Origin: Pelagicoccus mobilis
GTDB lineage: Bacteria; Verrucomicrobiota; Verrucomicrobiia; Opitutales; Opitutaceae
Assembly (NCBI RefSeq): GCF_016595505.1
Contig: NZ_JAENIL010000039.1
Span: 1 to 64,000, forward strand
Direction of reading: 5' to 3'
DNA length: 64,000 nt
This document shows, one piece after another, positions 42,551 through 53,856 of the stretch. The notes beneath the pieces were generated by a model. The model saw only the letters and a list, made by a program, of their open reading frames with translations, did no database searches and was not told the origin of the DNA. The position numbers were made by a program, and so were the translations under genes. Position 1 is the stretch's first letter. The number at the start of each line of letters is the position of its first letter.

Positions 42551-42575
42551 CGTAAGAATCGTGGAGCGTGTGGAG
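42551..42575 (+). promoter_or_regulatory. CGTAAG-N15-GGAG element upstream of EF-hand gene
   Basis: CGTAAG at 42551 and GGAG at 42572, continuing GGAGTTCG. It lies 60 bases before the ATG at 42636. The local DNA is rich in GTGGAG words, so this copy is less certain. Confidence 0.45.
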
Positions 42576-42635
42576 TTCGTGCAGTGAAGCAGGTGAAGTG
42601 TTCCTGCTCCAATAACCTCTATCCCTTCTTAGATT

Positions 42636-42950
42636 ATGAAAAAGATCACCCGTTACCTCCTCGCTGCTTTGCTTGTCTTATCGACTGCCTCCCTAGGATT
42701 TTCGGCGTCTAAGCGCCAACAAGCTATGTTTAAAAATGGCGATGCTGATGGAGATGGTTTCTTGAGCCAAGAGGAGTTCGTTGCTGTCAAGGTAAAGCGC
42801 GGCAAGAGCACCGCGAAAGAGAAGGGCAAGGAGTTTGACGCTAAGCAACGTGCTAAGGGTTTTGCCAAGGGGTTTTCGAAAATTGACAAGGACGGCGACG
42901 GGAAGCTTTCGGAAGACGAATTCTATGCTTCATTCCAAAAGAAGAAGTAA
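42636..42950 (+). CDS. Small exported EF-hand calcium-binding protein
   Basis: A 104-residue protein with signal peptide 1-23. Two canonical EF-hand loops are present: Asp36-Asp38-Asp40 to Glu47 (DADGDGFLSQEE) and Asp84-Asp86-Asp88 to Glu95 (DKDGDGKLSEDE), separated by a very basic linker. It ends in QKKK. It would bind calcium in the periplasm or outside. Sulfatases of this family need calcium or magnesium, but any functional link is speculation. It is a single gene followed by a terminator. Confidence 0.88.
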   Translation: MKKITRYLLAALLVLSTASLGFSASKRQQAMFKNGDADGDGFLSQEEFVAVKVKRGKSTAKEKGKEFDAKQRAKGFAKGFSKIDKDGDGKLSEDEFYASFQKKK

Positions 42951-42988
42951 CTGATCGAGGTCGTTCGTTTTTAAGGTAAGTAAGGAGA

Positions 42989-43016
42989 GCGTCTCACGAT
43001 TGTGAGGCGCCTTTTT
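42989..43016 (+). terminator. Intrinsic terminator of EF-hand gene
   Basis: GCGTCTCAC pairs with GTGAGGCGC (one mismatch, 4-base loop), followed by CTTTTT. It is 39 bases after the stop codon. Confidence 0.85.
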
Positions 43017-43203
43017 GTTGGTCGGGTTTTAAGGAGCGAAAGGGGACTACCTTAGAAAACTAAAAAAAAACAAAAAAGGGCATAAGGATATGTGAGTTCT
43101 TGATGTTGGTAGGTGAATCCTGCTGCCCCCAGGACAGACAACCCCACTACATCCGTGCGCTATGTGCTGCGGATATCAAAAAAACTAAAAGCTACATCCC
43201 CGA

Positions 43204-46200
43204 ATGAGAAGAATCCACAAATCGAATAAACTCGTGTTAGGATCTACGTTTGCCCTGACACTGCTTGTTGCTCCACTGCTTCACGCCCAAGAGGAAGAAA
43301 ATGAAGAGATCTATGAGCTGAGCCCTTTCACCATAGATGGATCGAGTGACTCTGGTTACTATGCGACTGAAACGCTTTCAGGCACCCAGCTAAGGACGAG
43401 CGTGCGCGATTTGGCGAATCCAGTCACGATCCTTACCGAGGAGATGCTGGAGGATATCGGAGCTCTCAACTACGAGGAAGCTCTTGAGTTCCTTCCAAGC
43501 ACGCAGTCCTTTGTTGGAGACGTCGCGGATATCGACGGAAACAGTGCTCGTACCGGGATCGCTTACAACTCTCGCGGATTCCGTGCTACTAGGCTCACGC
43601 AGAATTTCTTCTTTTCCCGTATCAAGCAGGATGGCTTCAGCACCGAGCGCATCACGCAGTCGCGTGGACCGAACTCATTGTTGTTCGGGCTTGGTTCCGT
43701 AGGCGGGGCGATTAATTCAACCTACAAGCGAGGCAGATTTTCTGACGACACGCGCGAGGTCAACTTCCGTGCAGATTCGGAGGGGTCGTTCCGAGCCGAG
43801 TTGGATATCAACCAGATTCTGGTGGAGGATAAATTGGCGGTTCGTTTTGCCGCTCTCTATGACGACAGACGCACGCATCGCGATCTTCAGTTCCGCCGGA
43901 GAAAGTCTGCGTATTTGAATTTCACTTTCAAACCGACGAAGAAGACCTCCATCAACTTCAACGTCGAGGATGGGACGATCGACGAACTTAATCCTCGCCC
44001 TTACCTCACCAAGGACAACTTCTCTGGCTGGTTAGATTCGCCTCTCGCTCTAGATGAGAAGTCGAACCTCGCTGGTATGGACGTTACTTCGAAGGCTAAC
44101 TATGCCTCCAAAAACAAGGACAAGAAGGCTCTGACCGATCTGCAGAACCAGACAGCCGGAGTTAGCCGTTCGTGGGGCACCAATGTGAAGAAGGGCACCC
44201 TTTACCGCCTTGTAGTAATCGAGAACGACCTTTCCCTTCCGGTCATGAACTGGATGGGCAAAACCTATAGTGATGAGCCATGGGTCAATGGCACACGCGG
44301 CAACTCCATCAGCTTCACTGGTGACTCTATCGCCGGTATCGACTATCCGGTTACGAACATCGTATCGGGACCATCCGATTCTTACGATGTAAACTACAAT
44401 AAGTGGAGCGTTTCATTGCAGCAGCAATTGGCGGAAAACACTTATGTGGAGCTGGCCTATGCCCATGAGGAATCGGACTCTTTCGATTTCCGTCCGGTCC
44501 GTCGTCAGGACTTCGGTATCTGGATCGATAACAACTACTATTTGCCGACTCAGAATCCAGACGGTAGTGGTCAACCGCTCAATCCGTACTTCGGTATGCC
44601 CTATATCGAGTCCAATCCATGGTACATCGAAAACGACAATGACGACGATCAGTACCGTGTGACCCTTTCGCATGTGGTTGATATGCGGGATCGGAAGATT
44701 TTCGGTAATTTCGATCTCGGCAAGCTATCGCTTGTGGGGATGTATTACGCTCGCGACGAGGACAGCTACGGCGAGTCGTTTGTGGAGATGTCTACGACCC
44801 TGGATGCGGTCACCGCCACTATCAATCGTCGCTACTATTTGACCGGGGACAATGAGCCTTACTACATGGGCGATCCGTTTGCGCCTTTGTCGCAAGCAGA
44901 GGATGCCTCTTATGCTCAAGGCATCGTTCCCGCTGTGGAAAACGCGTTTCTTCGCAAGGGCTCGCCGAGCTACAATCCTAGAGAAACGAGGTCGCAGGCG
45001 TACATCGCTCAGTGGTCCCTTTTCGAGAACCGCCTCATATTTACTGCCGGAACACGTAAGGACGATATCACAAACCGGGCAGCGATCTTCGACACGAACG
45101 ACGACGGTATCTATCTCGGCCGCGATTCGGTGACACTATCTGAACCTACAAAACGGCCGATTGATAACACTAACTACGGAGTTGTATTCAAGCTTGGCAA
45201 AAACTTCGACCTTTTTGCGAACGAGTCTACCAATACTGTTTCAGCAGGTGGCAGTAATTTCGATGTATTCGGAAGGCCGTTACTTGACGAGCAGGGTGAA
45301 GGTGAGGACATCGGTTTCCGGGCGTTCCTGTTCGATAACAAGGTCATCCTTAAGTTGAACCGTTTCGAGAATGTTCGCGAGAACTCCATCTCCAATCCGC
45401 TGCGCAACGGCTTGATCCGCAGCAACGGTCTGGTGGAGCAGTTCCTCGTCGGTATGGAAACCAATGGTTACGAAGATCAGGTCGCTGACGCTTTGACTTA
45501 CGACGAGTTCTTCGACCTGGGAAGGAACGGCAGCTGGTCGGAAGTTGAGAGCACCACGACTGAAGGCTACGAGCTGGAGGCGACCATCAATCCGACACGC
45601 AACTGGAGACTGATGCTCAACGTTTACAAGAATGACTCTGCAATCACCGACACTTACGTGACCTTTATGCCTTGGTACGAGAAGTTTGTCGCTCCTGTTG
45701 CGGGCGACGATGCAGTACGCGCTTTGTTCGTCAATGGAGCGGATGGGGACACTCTAGGTGATATCATCGACGGCATCGATCGCAAGCTTGACGAAGCTTG
45801 GGCGCAAGTTGGTGGGCAGCGTCTCCGCTATAACCCTTGGGGTGCTAACTTCGTGACCAGCTACCGCTTCCGCGATGGCAAGATGGATGGGGTTCGTATC
45901 GGAGCGAATGCTCGTTGGCGCGAGGCTCCTGTGATTGGATATGCCCTAGACGAGGTGGGTGATTTCGATGTAGCGAATCCGTTCGATGGATACGAAGTCT
46001 TCACTGCGGACGCATTCGTCTCTAAGAGAGTCAAGCTCAAGAACGACGCGGACCTGAATTTGACTTTCCGTGTTCGCAACTTGTTCGATGACGACGGTTG
46101 GTATCCGAATCGTGGAATGGATGATGGTACAGGAAACGTCTACTATCAGCAGATGATCCATCAAGCTCCACGTACGTACGAGCTTTCCGTAAAGTACGAG

Positions 46201-46206
46201 TTCTAG
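43204..46206 (+). CDS. TonB-dependent outer-membrane receptor 2
   Basis: A 1000-residue outer-membrane receptor: signal peptide 1-28, EEIYELSPFTID motif at about 35-47, plug domain about 55-180 (TSVRDLANPVTILTEEML, SRGPNSLLFG), and a long barrel ending in Phe (ELSVKYEF). It is homologous to receptor 1 along its length but diverged in the extracellular loops, so it probably takes a different ligand. It is transcribed alone, ends in a strong terminator, and precedes a large exported haem-motif protein. Confidence 0.93.
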   Translation: MRRIHKSNKLVLGSTFALTLLVAPLLHAQEEENEEIYELSPFTIDGSSDSGYYATETLSGTQLRTSVRDLANPVTILTEEMLEDIGALNYEEALEFLPSTQSFVGDVADIDGNSARTGIAYNSRGFRATRLTQNFFFSRIKQDGFSTERITQSRGPNSLLFGLGSVGGAINSTYKRGRFSDDTREVNFRADSEGSFRAELDINQILVEDKLAVRFAALYDDRRTHRDLQFRRRKSAYLNFTFKPTKKTSINFNVEDGTIDELNPRPYLTKDNFSGWLDSPLALDEKSNLAGMDVTSKANYASKNKDKKALTDLQNQTAGVSRSWGTNVKKGTLYRLVVIENDLSLPVMNWMGKTYSDEPWVNGTRGNSISFTGDSIAGIDYPVTNIVSGPSDSYDVNYNKWSVSLQQQLAENTYVELAYAHEESDSFDFRPVRRQDFGIWIDNNYYLPTQNPDGSGQPLNPYFGMPYIESNPWYIENDNDDDQYRVTLSHVVDMRDRKIFGNFDLGKLSLVGMYYARDEDSYGESFVEMSTTLDAVTATINRRYYLTGDNEPYYMGDPFAPLSQAEDASYAQGIVPAVENAFLRKGSPSYNPRETRSQAYIAQWSLFENRLIFTAGTRKDDITNRAAIFDTNDDGIYLGRDSVTLSEPTKRPIDNTNYGVVFKLGKNFDLFANESTNTVSAGGSNFDVFGRPLLDEQGEGEDIGFRAFLFDNKVILKLNRFENVRENSISNPLRNGLIRSNGLVEQFLVGMETNGYEDQVADALTYDEFFDLGRNGSWSEVESTTTEGYELEATINPTRNWRLMLNVYKNDSAITDTYVTFMPWYEKFVAPVAGDDAVRALFVNGADGDTLGDIIDGIDRKLDEAWAQVGGQRLRYNPWGANFVTSYRFRDGKMDGVRIGANARWREAPVIGYALDEVGDFDVANPFDGYEVFTADAFVSKRVKLKNDADLNLTFRVRNLFDDDGWYPNRGMDDGTGNVYYQQMIHQAPRTYELSVKYEF

Positions 46207-46230
46207 GGGTAGGACTCGTATTTGGGGTAA

Positions 46231-46259
46231 GCGGCGAAGTGGTTCTTCGCCGCTTTTTT
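46231..46259 (+). terminator. Intrinsic terminator of receptor 2
   Basis: A 9-bp perfect stem GCGGCGAAG/CTTCGCCGC with loop TGGTT, then six T residues, 24 bases after the stop codon. Confidence 0.92.
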
Positions 46260-46433
46260 GTATCTGGTTCTAAAGGCCTGAGAGCGGTGATGCCTGCCTA
46301 CGCCTCGGAGTTGTGCTGAATAACGAGGAAACCTGTTCGTTTCTGGAGCTGTTCTTCATCGCAAATAGCTTTCCGTAACAATCTACGTTTCGCTCCGTAT
46401 TACCTTTGCTTAATCCGTAACCGATGCCCCTTC

Positions 46434-49400
46434 GTGTTTAGCAAACCACACAGTCTCTTTGTTGTCTCTGTCGCTTGCGTTATAGCGCTTATCGTCGTTT
46501 GGCGGGGCGATGCGGTCGAGTTGCCGATTCGTGTCGTGACTTGGGATGTTTCTCCGCAGGAGAAGTCGGCAGTGGTTCCTGTTCCATCCTCACCCGAAGT
46601 GGAAAAGGTGTACCTTCAGATACACAACATTCGGTTTGGTGGGCAGGTGTCGGTGAAAATCAACGAGGGCGAATGGAAGACTCTCTACAACCGAAACATC
46701 GAGATGGCTCCAATGGAGGAAAGTCACGATGGCATTGGCGGGATCTTCTCGACGATTCGCTTTTATGTCGATGGCAGCGACGTGATCGAAGGGCAGGAGA
46801 ACACGATTGCCTTCCGACTGAATGGAACAGATGGTCGGACGACGGCTATACGCGTTATCGATATCGATTTCGTGGATACGAATGGCGAATCTACTTTGGA
46901 GGAGGGGACTTTTACAGATGAAGACCCGAGTCTTTGGATCGGACCTTACACGGACCAAGAGAATATCTCGGCAGGATTAGCCCTTTGGAGGGCCAAAAAC
47001 GTCCTGATAGAGAATCCGATTTCGGAAACGCCAATCGTGGCGGCCTGCGCCAGTTGCCATTTCGATGATGGCAGCGACCTCAAATATTTTAACTACTCGA
47101 ATGAGACGATAATCGGGCGATCTCTTTTTCATGGTTTGACCTACGAAGAAAGCGCTCAGATCGCGAGTTACATTCGCTCGTTGGATTTGAATCTGCCTGG
47201 GGATATGCCAGCACCTGGTCGGCCTTGGAATCCTCCCTTTCAACCGGGTGCTGGGACAGATCCCAAGACTGAGGATCCTGAGCTCGTCAAAAAGCAGAAG
47301 GCAGCGTCTTGGCTTGCGGGGCGTGGCTTGGAGGCGGTCGTCGAGGGGGACCATGGAGTCATTGAAGGGCTTTTGCCTGATGGGACCAGCCATGGAGAGA
47401 TAGCTGAGTTGGTGGATCATCGAGCTTCCATGAGTCCTCGTGAGGTCCCTCTCTCGATTCAGCTTGGAGATTGGAATCAATGGCTGCCGGATCTCGCGCC
47501 AGAGGACATGTGGGAGGATAGCGTGATGCTGAATGAAGCCCGCACGGACCTGCCGAATTATCTGAGGAACGAGAATCTTAAGGTGAATGAAACGCCGCGT
47601 TGGCTCTTTGATCGATTGATGAGTAGGCTGGAGAGCACCGGAGTAGAGACATTGACTGCAGCCGGGCAGCTGAATGCTGCGTTTGGTGACTTCACGGTAG
47701 ACTTTAACGTAGATTTCTATCGCGAATGGCGTCACCAAAATCGTGACACGGATCAGATTTGGCAGGTGGTGAAGCCGGGAATCAGTTGGGATCTGATGCG
47801 TGGTAGTCTGGTACGCTGGCGTGCGGTGAAACTGGCCTATGCGGTGCGAGATTTTGAGTTGGAGGACAAAATGGATGCTCCGCAAGGAACTTACAATCCA
47901 AGCCAAGTTCCATTGTACACACCGGAGGCTTTGGGATTTCCAGGACTAGGGGTCAGGAGTACGGTGTGGGTTTTCGCTCCGCATATCACGAGTCTGGACT
48001 TTGATCGTTTCGAAAATCAAGATGTGCAGCGCGGTAAGTTTGTATCCAATCAATGGTATCTATTGCAGCAGATCCTGAATTCTGGATACAGAAAACCGGC
48101 TGGCATGAATTCGCCGCTAGACTGGGATTATGTGAAGATCCATACAAATTGGGCTGAGAGCATGTCTGGGCATCCTTATGCGGCGACCCAGATGCTTAAT
48201 CAGGTGAACATGATGCAGTCACGCTACACGAGTCGGGGGATCAGCAAGCAGGATTTCTCGATGCGTACGACACCGCCGTACATCGTTTATTCGGATGATC
48301 GGATGAATCGTGACAATTATCGCGGTTTGGATTTGGTGGAACCGGGCTTGTGGCGAAAGTACTTCGAGGAGTACTTCTATGAGTGGCTGCATATTGTCGA
48401 AGAGCAGAATGTGGATACCATGGAGCGGCTCGATGCGGCGGAAGATGGAACGAATGCCCGCCATTTCATCAACACGCGAGACTATGTCCCGACACCGTTT
48501 ACCGATGGGTCTAAAGATGTATTCCCATCGCCCGGAGAAAGCGTGGCGGACTCGATGTATCGACTGCTACCGCTCGCTCATGCGGATGGGGTAAATGAGG
48601 CTCTACTTTTGGACTTCCTTGCCTGGACGGACCGAGCTTTCCCGCCCAGTGCGGAACTGTGGCGAGCGCAATTCTCACCTGAGCATCTTTTTCTAGAAGA
48701 CTTCGAGGGCAGTATTGAATTTACGGATATCGAACCCCTGTCGATAAAGAATGAGGATGGAGTAAATCTTACGGGGATGCCTCGAAATGGTGGGCAGTAT
48801 ACGGTCGGTACGCTTGCCTTAGGATCAGAAACAATCGCCGTATCCACTCAGACGGTGGATGTCTCGCTCAATGGAGCAACGCGACTGCGGCTGGTTTCTC
48901 GAACAGCCTATGATACGGTTGAAGAAATTGATCCAGAAGAGGTGGAGTATCGGATGGTGATACGTTTTGACACGGGAGCTGAGATCGAGGGGGCTTTTGA
49001 AGCGATTAATCCTGATTTGTATGGATCGAAGTTCCAAACCTATGAACAAGAATTGGACGTTCCTGCTGAGGCTGTGAGCATTACTCGGATCGCTCTCGAG
49101 TGGCGTCGAGTAAATGGCGATAGCGAAGGCAGTGTTTTCATAGATAACGTACTCATCGTAGATGTGACTCCTAGTTCCGACACGATCGCTCCGGAGCCGC
49201 CGAGAATTACGCAAGCGAATGAAACAAATGGATACCGGAATTACATCAGGATCGGCGCGTCTTCGAGTGATGACGTGGTAGGCTACAATGTGTATCGTTG
49301 GGAAGAGGGGCAGACGATTGCAGATGCGGTAAAGCTGACAAAGTCTGTGCCGTTTCACGCAATTAACGATCGATACTGGGATATGCGTATCAAGCGAGGG

Positions 49401-50228
49401 ATCACTTACCACTACGCCCTGACAGCTGTGGACGAAGCCGGGAATGAGTCAGGTTTTTCGAATACGAGATCTAGCTCGGTGCTAAGTGAGGTTCCGGCGT
49501 TTAGGCCTCAGTGGTCCTTTTCCATGAAGCGTGCAGGGGGAAAGAAACGCCTCCAGTGGACAGGTGTGCACAATCAGGATTTGTTGGGCTTTAAGGTTTA
49601 CCGAAAAGGCGAAGGCGAGTCTGGCTTTACGTTGCTCAACGCGGACTCGGGCGAATTGCCACTGTTTTTCAATGACACAACAAGTGTTGCGGGCGAATCC
49701 TACGAGTATTATGTGAATCCGGTAACCTCGCTTGGCGAGGCGGACAATTCAGGAAACGTGGTGGCTCTGACCTATGCAGCGGAAGACGCCTTGCTGCGTC
49801 TCTTTCGTGAGGAACATGGTTTGGCTGATGATGGCTCCGAGGACTTTGGGGACCTTTCAGGCAATGGTGTCGCTAATGTGTTCTATTTTCTCCATGACCT
49901 CGGCGATCCTCGCATAGCGAACGTTTCGAAGCTGGAGCTCGGCCAGGACCCGAAACCGGGTCTTCCCTTGATCAGCTTGTCCGAGGATGGCTCGTTGGTG
50001 TACAGTTATGTACATCGTAGGTTCACGTCGGATTACGAGCCTGTATTGAAAATGAGCAACACTCTCGCTCCTGGCAGCTGGTATCTACTCGGGTCCGAGT
50101 TTACTAATGAGCGATTGCTAAGAACGGACACGCAGCCGCTGAACGATGATTATGAAATTAGACATTACGTTCTCGATCCTGGAAGTGACCCCGTGTTCTT
50201 GAGGATCGAATTGGAGACGGCGGAATAG
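46434..50228 (+). CDS. Large exported haem c-motif protein with FN3-like domains
   Basis: A 1264-residue protein starting with GTG at 46434; an ATG just upstream is out of frame and stops at once. It has an N-terminal signal or anchor (8-22), a beta-rich domain (about 30-160), a single c-type haem motif Cys205-Ala-Ser-Cys208-His209 followed by a cytochrome-like helix (TYEESAQIASYIRSLD), and a large unrecognised middle region (about 280-760). A beta-sandwich (about 770-920) and two fibronectin-III-like modules (about 930-1130) follow. The C-terminal YSYVHRRFTSDYEPVLKMSN is a tail often seen on verrucomicrobial exported proteins. Its function is unknown; redox coupling to a surface-bound substrate is a guess. 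Confidence 0.78.
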   Translation: MFSKPHSLFVVSVACVIALIVVWRGDAVELPIRVVTWDVSPQEKSAVVPVPSSPEVEKVYLQIHNIRFGGQVSVKINEGEWKTLYNRNIEMAPMEESHDGIGGIFSTIRFYVDGSDVIEGQENTIAFRLNGTDGRTTAIRVIDIDFVDTNGESTLEEGTFTDEDPSLWIGPYTDQENISAGLALWRAKNVLIENPISETPIVAACASCHFDDGSDLKYFNYSNETIIGRSLFHGLTYEESAQIASYIRSLDLNLPGDMPAPGRPWNPPFQPGAGTDPKTEDPELVKKQKAASWLAGRGLEAVVEGDHGVIEGLLPDGTSHGEIAELVDHRASMSPREVPLSIQLGDWNQWLPDLAPEDMWEDSVMLNEARTDLPNYLRNENLKVNETPRWLFDRLMSRLESTGVETLTAAGQLNAAFGDFTVDFNVDFYREWRHQNRDTDQIWQVVKPGISWDLMRGSLVRWRAVKLAYAVRDFELEDKMDAPQGTYNPSQVPLYTPEALGFPGLGVRSTVWVFAPHITSLDFDRFENQDVQRGKFVSNQWYLLQQILNSGYRKPAGMNSPLDWDYVKIHTNWAESMSGHPYAATQMLNQVNMMQSRYTSRGISKQDFSMRTTPPYIVYSDDRMNRDNYRGLDLVEPGLWRKYFEEYFYEWLHIVEEQNVDTMERLDAAEDGTNARHFINTRDYVPTPFTDGSKDVFPSPGESVADSMYRLLPLAHADGVNEALLLDFLAWTDRAFPPSAELWRAQFSPEHLFLEDFEGSIEFTDIEPLSIKNEDGVNLTGMPRNGGQYTVGTLALGSETIAVSTQTVDVSLNGATRLRLVSRTAYDTVEEIDPEEVEYRMVIRFDTGAEIEGAFEAINPDLYGSKFQTYEQELDVPAEAVSITRIALEWRRVNGDSEGSVFIDNVLIVDVTPSSDTIAPEPPRITQANETNGYRNYIRIGASSSDDVVGYNVYRWEEGQTIADAVKLTKSVPFHAINDRYWDMRIKRGITYHYALTAVDEAGNESGFSNTRSSSVLSEVPAFRPQWSFSMKRAGGKKRLQWTGVHNQDLLGFKVYRKGEGESGFTLLNADSGELPLFFNDTTSVAGESYEYYVNPVTSLGEADNSGNVVALTYAAEDALLRLFREEHGLADDGSEDFGDLSGNGVANVFYFLHDLGDPRIANVSKLELGQDPKPGLPLISLSEDGSLVYSYVHRRFTSDYEPVLKMSNTLAPGSWYLLGSEFTNERLLRTDTQPLNDDYEIRHYVLDPGSDPVFLRIELETAE

Positions 50229-50368
50229 GAGGATCTAGAGCTTGTTGGTAGTGTGCAGAGTTGTTTCTTTACGTTATCAGAATCCGATTGGTGAATCGTG
50301 GCTGACTCCTAGATGCGTCTTGGGATATGAGTTCCCTCGCTAGAGGAAAAATCGTAGGTGATGCGTTT

Positions 50369-53300
50369 CTAAGTGGCCGGGGACTCTAATCTTATGGGTA
50401 TCTCGAAGGTGAAGGTTGATCCAGCACCGTAGGTCGAGTCTACATGGAGGCTTCCACCCAGTCGCTCAGCGAGTTGCTTTGATATGGCAAGCCCGAGCCC
50501 GACTCCTCGACGTGCGGCGTTGTGGTCTTCGCTGAGCTTTACGAATTTGTCGAAAATCATCTCGATGCTCTCTTCGGGAATTCCGCGGCCGCTATCCCTT
50601 ATGGAGAAAGCTACCCTGTCATGGCTTTTGGATACGATGAGTTCTATGATTCCTTCTTCGGTGAATTTGAGAGCATTGTTCAGAAGATTGTCGATGATCT
50701 GCTTAATTCTTGTACGGTCTGAGTATATAATGACGTTTTCCGATTGTAAGAAATGTTGGGTACAGAATTTGAGTGATCTTTCTTCAGCTTGAAGCTGGTA
50801 GGTTTGATGGACATTCTCAACGAGCTCATTGAGTGGAAACTCCTTTGGAAAGACGGTCAATTGGTTGGCGGTAAGGGTTGAGTAGTCGAGTATGTCCTCG
50901 ATGAGCTGGACAAGCTGCTGGGAGTTGTCGTCTATTATGTCAATGTAGCTATTGCGTGTTTCCTCATCTAGGTCGGTTTCCTTGATGAGGTTGCTAAATC
51001 CGACTACCGCGTTAAGAGGGGTTCTGATCTCGTGTGAGAGGTTTGCGATGAATTGGGACTTCAACTCGTTCGCTTCCTCTGCTTTTTCTTTGGCGGTAAT
51101 AAGTTCTAAGGTTCGCGTTTCTACCGTTTTTTCGAGATTCACCTTGTGGAGTCTTAATTCCTCAGTCTGCTCCCTTACGAGTAGGGAGAGTTTCTTGCGG
51201 TCACGCCGCAGCCGGCGTTCGCGGTACGAAATGAAGGTGTAAGAGCTAGCGATTACGAAAACGGATGCGAGGATGTAGAACCAGGAGCGTTTCCAAAAAG
51301 GAGGGATGATGCTGATACTGATCGTCTTAGCTTCCTCGGTCCAGAGTCCGTCGTTATTGGCAGCTTTAACGTGGAAACGGTACTCGCCGGATGGGAGGTT
51401 GGTGTAGTTGGCAAAGCGTTGATTGCTGTCGACGTAGGTCCAGTCGTTACCCAAGCCTTCTAGTTTGTAGGCGTATTGCGTACGTTGAGGGTTCGTCATC
51501 GTGACCCCTTTGAAGTGAAAGCCTATAAAGTTCTGTTTCCAGTCCAGTTCCAGTCTCTGTATTGTGCTAGGGTGTTGGCTTATCGGGGAATCTTTCGCCC
51601 GAAAATCGAGTGGCTTTCCGAATACCGAAATCTGGTCGATTTGCACCGATGGTAGAATCGGGTTGGTGACTTCGTTTCTTGGGTCGAATCTGCTAAATCC
51701 GTTCGTCCCTCCGAAGTAGAGTATGCCTTCTTTCGTTTTGCACGAGGAATCGATGTGGAACTGATTGCCCTGCAGTCCATCATTCACGTCGTAATTTCGG
51801 ATCTTTCTTTGAGCGGTGTTTATGTTTGAAAGCCCGTCTAAGCTGCCCACCCATAGTTGGTTGCTCTCTGCAATCTGAAGCGAGCGTATATGGTTCGATG
51901 GGAGGCCGTCGTCTTGATTAAACTGGTCGATTTTATTGCCGGAATTGTCGAAGACGAGTAATCCGTCGCTGACCGTTCCAACGTAGATGACGTCCCCGTT
52001 TTCGTATCCGCTGACCACGGTGGCACGTTTGGTCGAAGCGAAGTGGCTTAGCACTCTGGAGGATTCATCGAAGCGATAGACTGCGTTTAGGCTGGAGATA
52101 AAGATATCTCCCGAGGGAAGCTCGGTGACGATGGGATTGAAAAAGCTGGATCCGATGTCTGGGGGGAGGAAGGTGTCGATCAACTCGGCATTGGAATCTA
52201 GTAGATAGATGCGTGAGCTTGTATCACAGATCCAGATACGATCCTTGCGATCGACTTCGATATCCCATTGGCGCTTCTTGCCGTACTTAAGCAGTTTTTC
52301 GCTTTTTCCGGGATCGGGAATGAATTTTCCATCTTGAAATCTGCCGACGTGGGCGCCGCCGTCCCAGGTGGAAATCCAAAACAGACCGTCGCTGCTTTGG
52401 TCGATTTTTCGGATGATGTTGGTTCTGAGTCCGCCCGGAGACTCTGTGATGTTGACCGTCTGTTTCGACACGGGATCGAAGATGCTGATGCCGCCCCCGC
52501 CGGTTCCTATAAGAATCTTGCCGTCGTCTGCTTCGAAGAGGGAACCGACCACGTTGTGGGTGAGTGAAGTCTCGAGGCGTTCCGGGTTTTTCCGAAAGGT
52601 TTCGAATCGTCCCGAGTGGGGATTGTGCACATCTATACCGGTACGCGTGTGTCCTATGTATAGGATCCCATCTTTATCTGAGTGAAGCGCTTTGACGCCA
52701 TTTGAAGAGAGGCTGTATCCGGGAGCTGCGTGTTGGTAGCTGAAACGTCGAGTCTGAAGATCCAGTATGTTGAGGCCTGCTCCGTCGACGGCGAGGAGAA
52801 GCCTCCCAGTTGGGTATTCGACGAAATCGGTAACCCCGCTCCCGTTCGGTCCGCTTCCATCATTAGCGATAGGGAAGGTCTTGAGCGTCATCGAGTCCGG
52901 ATCCAATTCGTATAGCCCGAAATTTCGGGTTCCGATCCAAAGGGTGTCTTGGCTATCGCGGTGGAAGCGTTTACGGGACTTCTCGTTGTGGTCGAACAGC
53001 TTCTGTTTGCTGAATTTGCCTGTCTCAAAGTCGAGTCGCCAAAGGTTTTCGAACGACTCTAGTAGCCAACAGCGTCCTTTCGCATCGATTACGAAGTCAG
53101 TGAAGCGATGTCCCTGTTTCTTTTGCTTAGGGCTCAAGCTGAACGCGCTAAAGGTGTCGTTTTCGGGATGGTAGCGGTTGAGGCTGTGTTCCGTGAGTAC
53201 CCAAAGCGTTCCATCATCGCTCTCGCTGATCCTTTCTACGAGATGCCCGCCGAGACTTTGAGGATTGCCACGCGCATGCTGGTAAAGGGTGAAGGAGTCG

Positions 53301-53644
53301 TGCTCCGGGGTGTAGCGGTTTAGTCCTTTGTCTGATCCGGCCCAAACATTGCCTGCTTGGTCGACGTGGATTTGGGTTATGATGTTGCTCGAGAGGGTGC
53401 CGGGACGATTGGGATCGTGAGTGTACTTGATCGCTTCATAGCCATCGAACTTTACCAAACCGTCGATATTGTTGGCTATCCACAGGTAGCCCTCTTGGTC
53501 TCTGTGTAGGTCGCGTGCGTTGGACACCGCGTTTTCAGCTTCTAAAGGCTGGAACGGTATTTGAGCGTTCGCGGAACCGCAGAGCGTCAGGATCGAGAAG
53601 AACGCAAGAAATGTGGGAATGAGTGGATTCAATCGAACCGACAC
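50369..53644 (-). CDS. Propeller-type sensor histidine kinase
   Basis: A 1091-residue membrane sensor resembling Bacteroides hybrid two-component systems. It has a signal sequence (about 1-27), many two-component-propeller repeats (about 35-700, e.g. [27 protein letters not shown]-type), a Y_Y_Y domain (about 715-790) and a transmembrane helix (about 795-815). A coiled coil, HisKA with SHEIRTPLN (His at about 870) and an HATPase domain ([20 protein letters not shown]) follow. It ends there: the receiver and AraC output modules of classical hybrids are missing. The start is GTG. It probably senses an oligosaccharide in the periplasm. Confidence 0.9.
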   Translation of the reverse strand: MSVRLNPLIPTFLAFFSILTLCGSANAQIPFQPLEAENAVSNARDLHRDQEGYLWIANNIDGLVKFDGYEAIKYTHDPNRPGTLSSNIITQIHVDQAGNVWAGSDKGLNRYTPEHDSFTLYQHARGNPQSLGGHLVERISESDDGTLWVLTEHSLNRYHPENDTFSAFSLSPKQKKQGHRFTDFVIDAKGRCWLLESFENLWRLDFETGKFSKQKLFDHNEKSRKRFHRDSQDTLWIGTRNFGLYELDPDSMTLKTFPIANDGSGPNGSGVTDFVEYPTGRLLLAVDGAGLNILDLQTRRFSYQHAAPGYSLSSNGVKALHSDKDGILYIGHTRTGIDVHNPHSGRFETFRKNPERLETSLTHNVVGSLFEADDGKILIGTGGGGISIFDPVSKQTVNITESPGGLRTNIIRKIDQSSDGLFWISTWDGGAHVGRFQDGKFIPDPGKSEKLLKYGKKRQWDIEVDRKDRIWICDTSSRIYLLDSNAELIDTFLPPDIGSSFFNPIVTELPSGDIFISSLNAVYRFDESSRVLSHFASTKRATVVSGYENGDVIYVGTVSDGLLVFDNSGNKIDQFNQDDGLPSNHIRSLQIAESNQLWVGSLDGLSNINTAQRKIRNYDVNDGLQGNQFHIDSSCKTKEGILYFGGTNGFSRFDPRNEVTNPILPSVQIDQISVFGKPLDFRAKDSPISQHPSTIQRLELDWKQNFIGFHFKGVTMTNPQRTQYAYKLEGLGNDWTYVDSNQRFANYTNLPSGEYRFHVKAANNDGLWTEEAKTISISIIPPFWKRSWFYILASVFVIASSYTFISYRERRLRRDRKKLSLLVREQTEELRLHKVNLEKTVETRTLELITAKEKAEEANELKSQFIANLSHEIRTPLNAVVGFSNLIKETDLDEETRNSYIDIIDDNSQQLVQLIEDILDYSTLTANQLTVFPKEFPLNELVENVHQTYQLQAEERSLKFCTQHFLQSENVIIYSDRTRIKQIIDNLLNNALKFTEEGIIELIVSKSHDRVAFSIRDSGRGIPEESIEMIFDKFVKLSEDHNAARRGVGLGLAISKQLAERLGGSLHVDSTYGAGSTFTFEIPIRLESPAT

Positions 53645-53856
53645 GTTTGTTGTTGGGGAAAGCTAAGGTTCCGGATTGAGTAGCATGAGTAGACGGCTAG
53701 GTCAACTTCTGGGGAAAACCACAGTTCTGAGTTCGAGCTTACTGTGAGGCATTTGAGTTAGTCAGCTTATGAGCTGCGGTTTTGCTCGATTGGATCTCTC
53801 GCCGGTTTCTGGGGGGCTATGCGCTGGGGCATTTCCTGGTTCGTTCGGGAATTCGC

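Noticed and set aside
46371-46412. CCGTAAC and related words upstream of the haem-motif protein
   Set aside because: The first half resembles the regulon element, but GGMG is missing at the required distance.
46977-47906. Minus-strand ORF of 309 codons opposite the large haem-motif protein
   Set aside because: Shadow ORF with no recognisable motifs.
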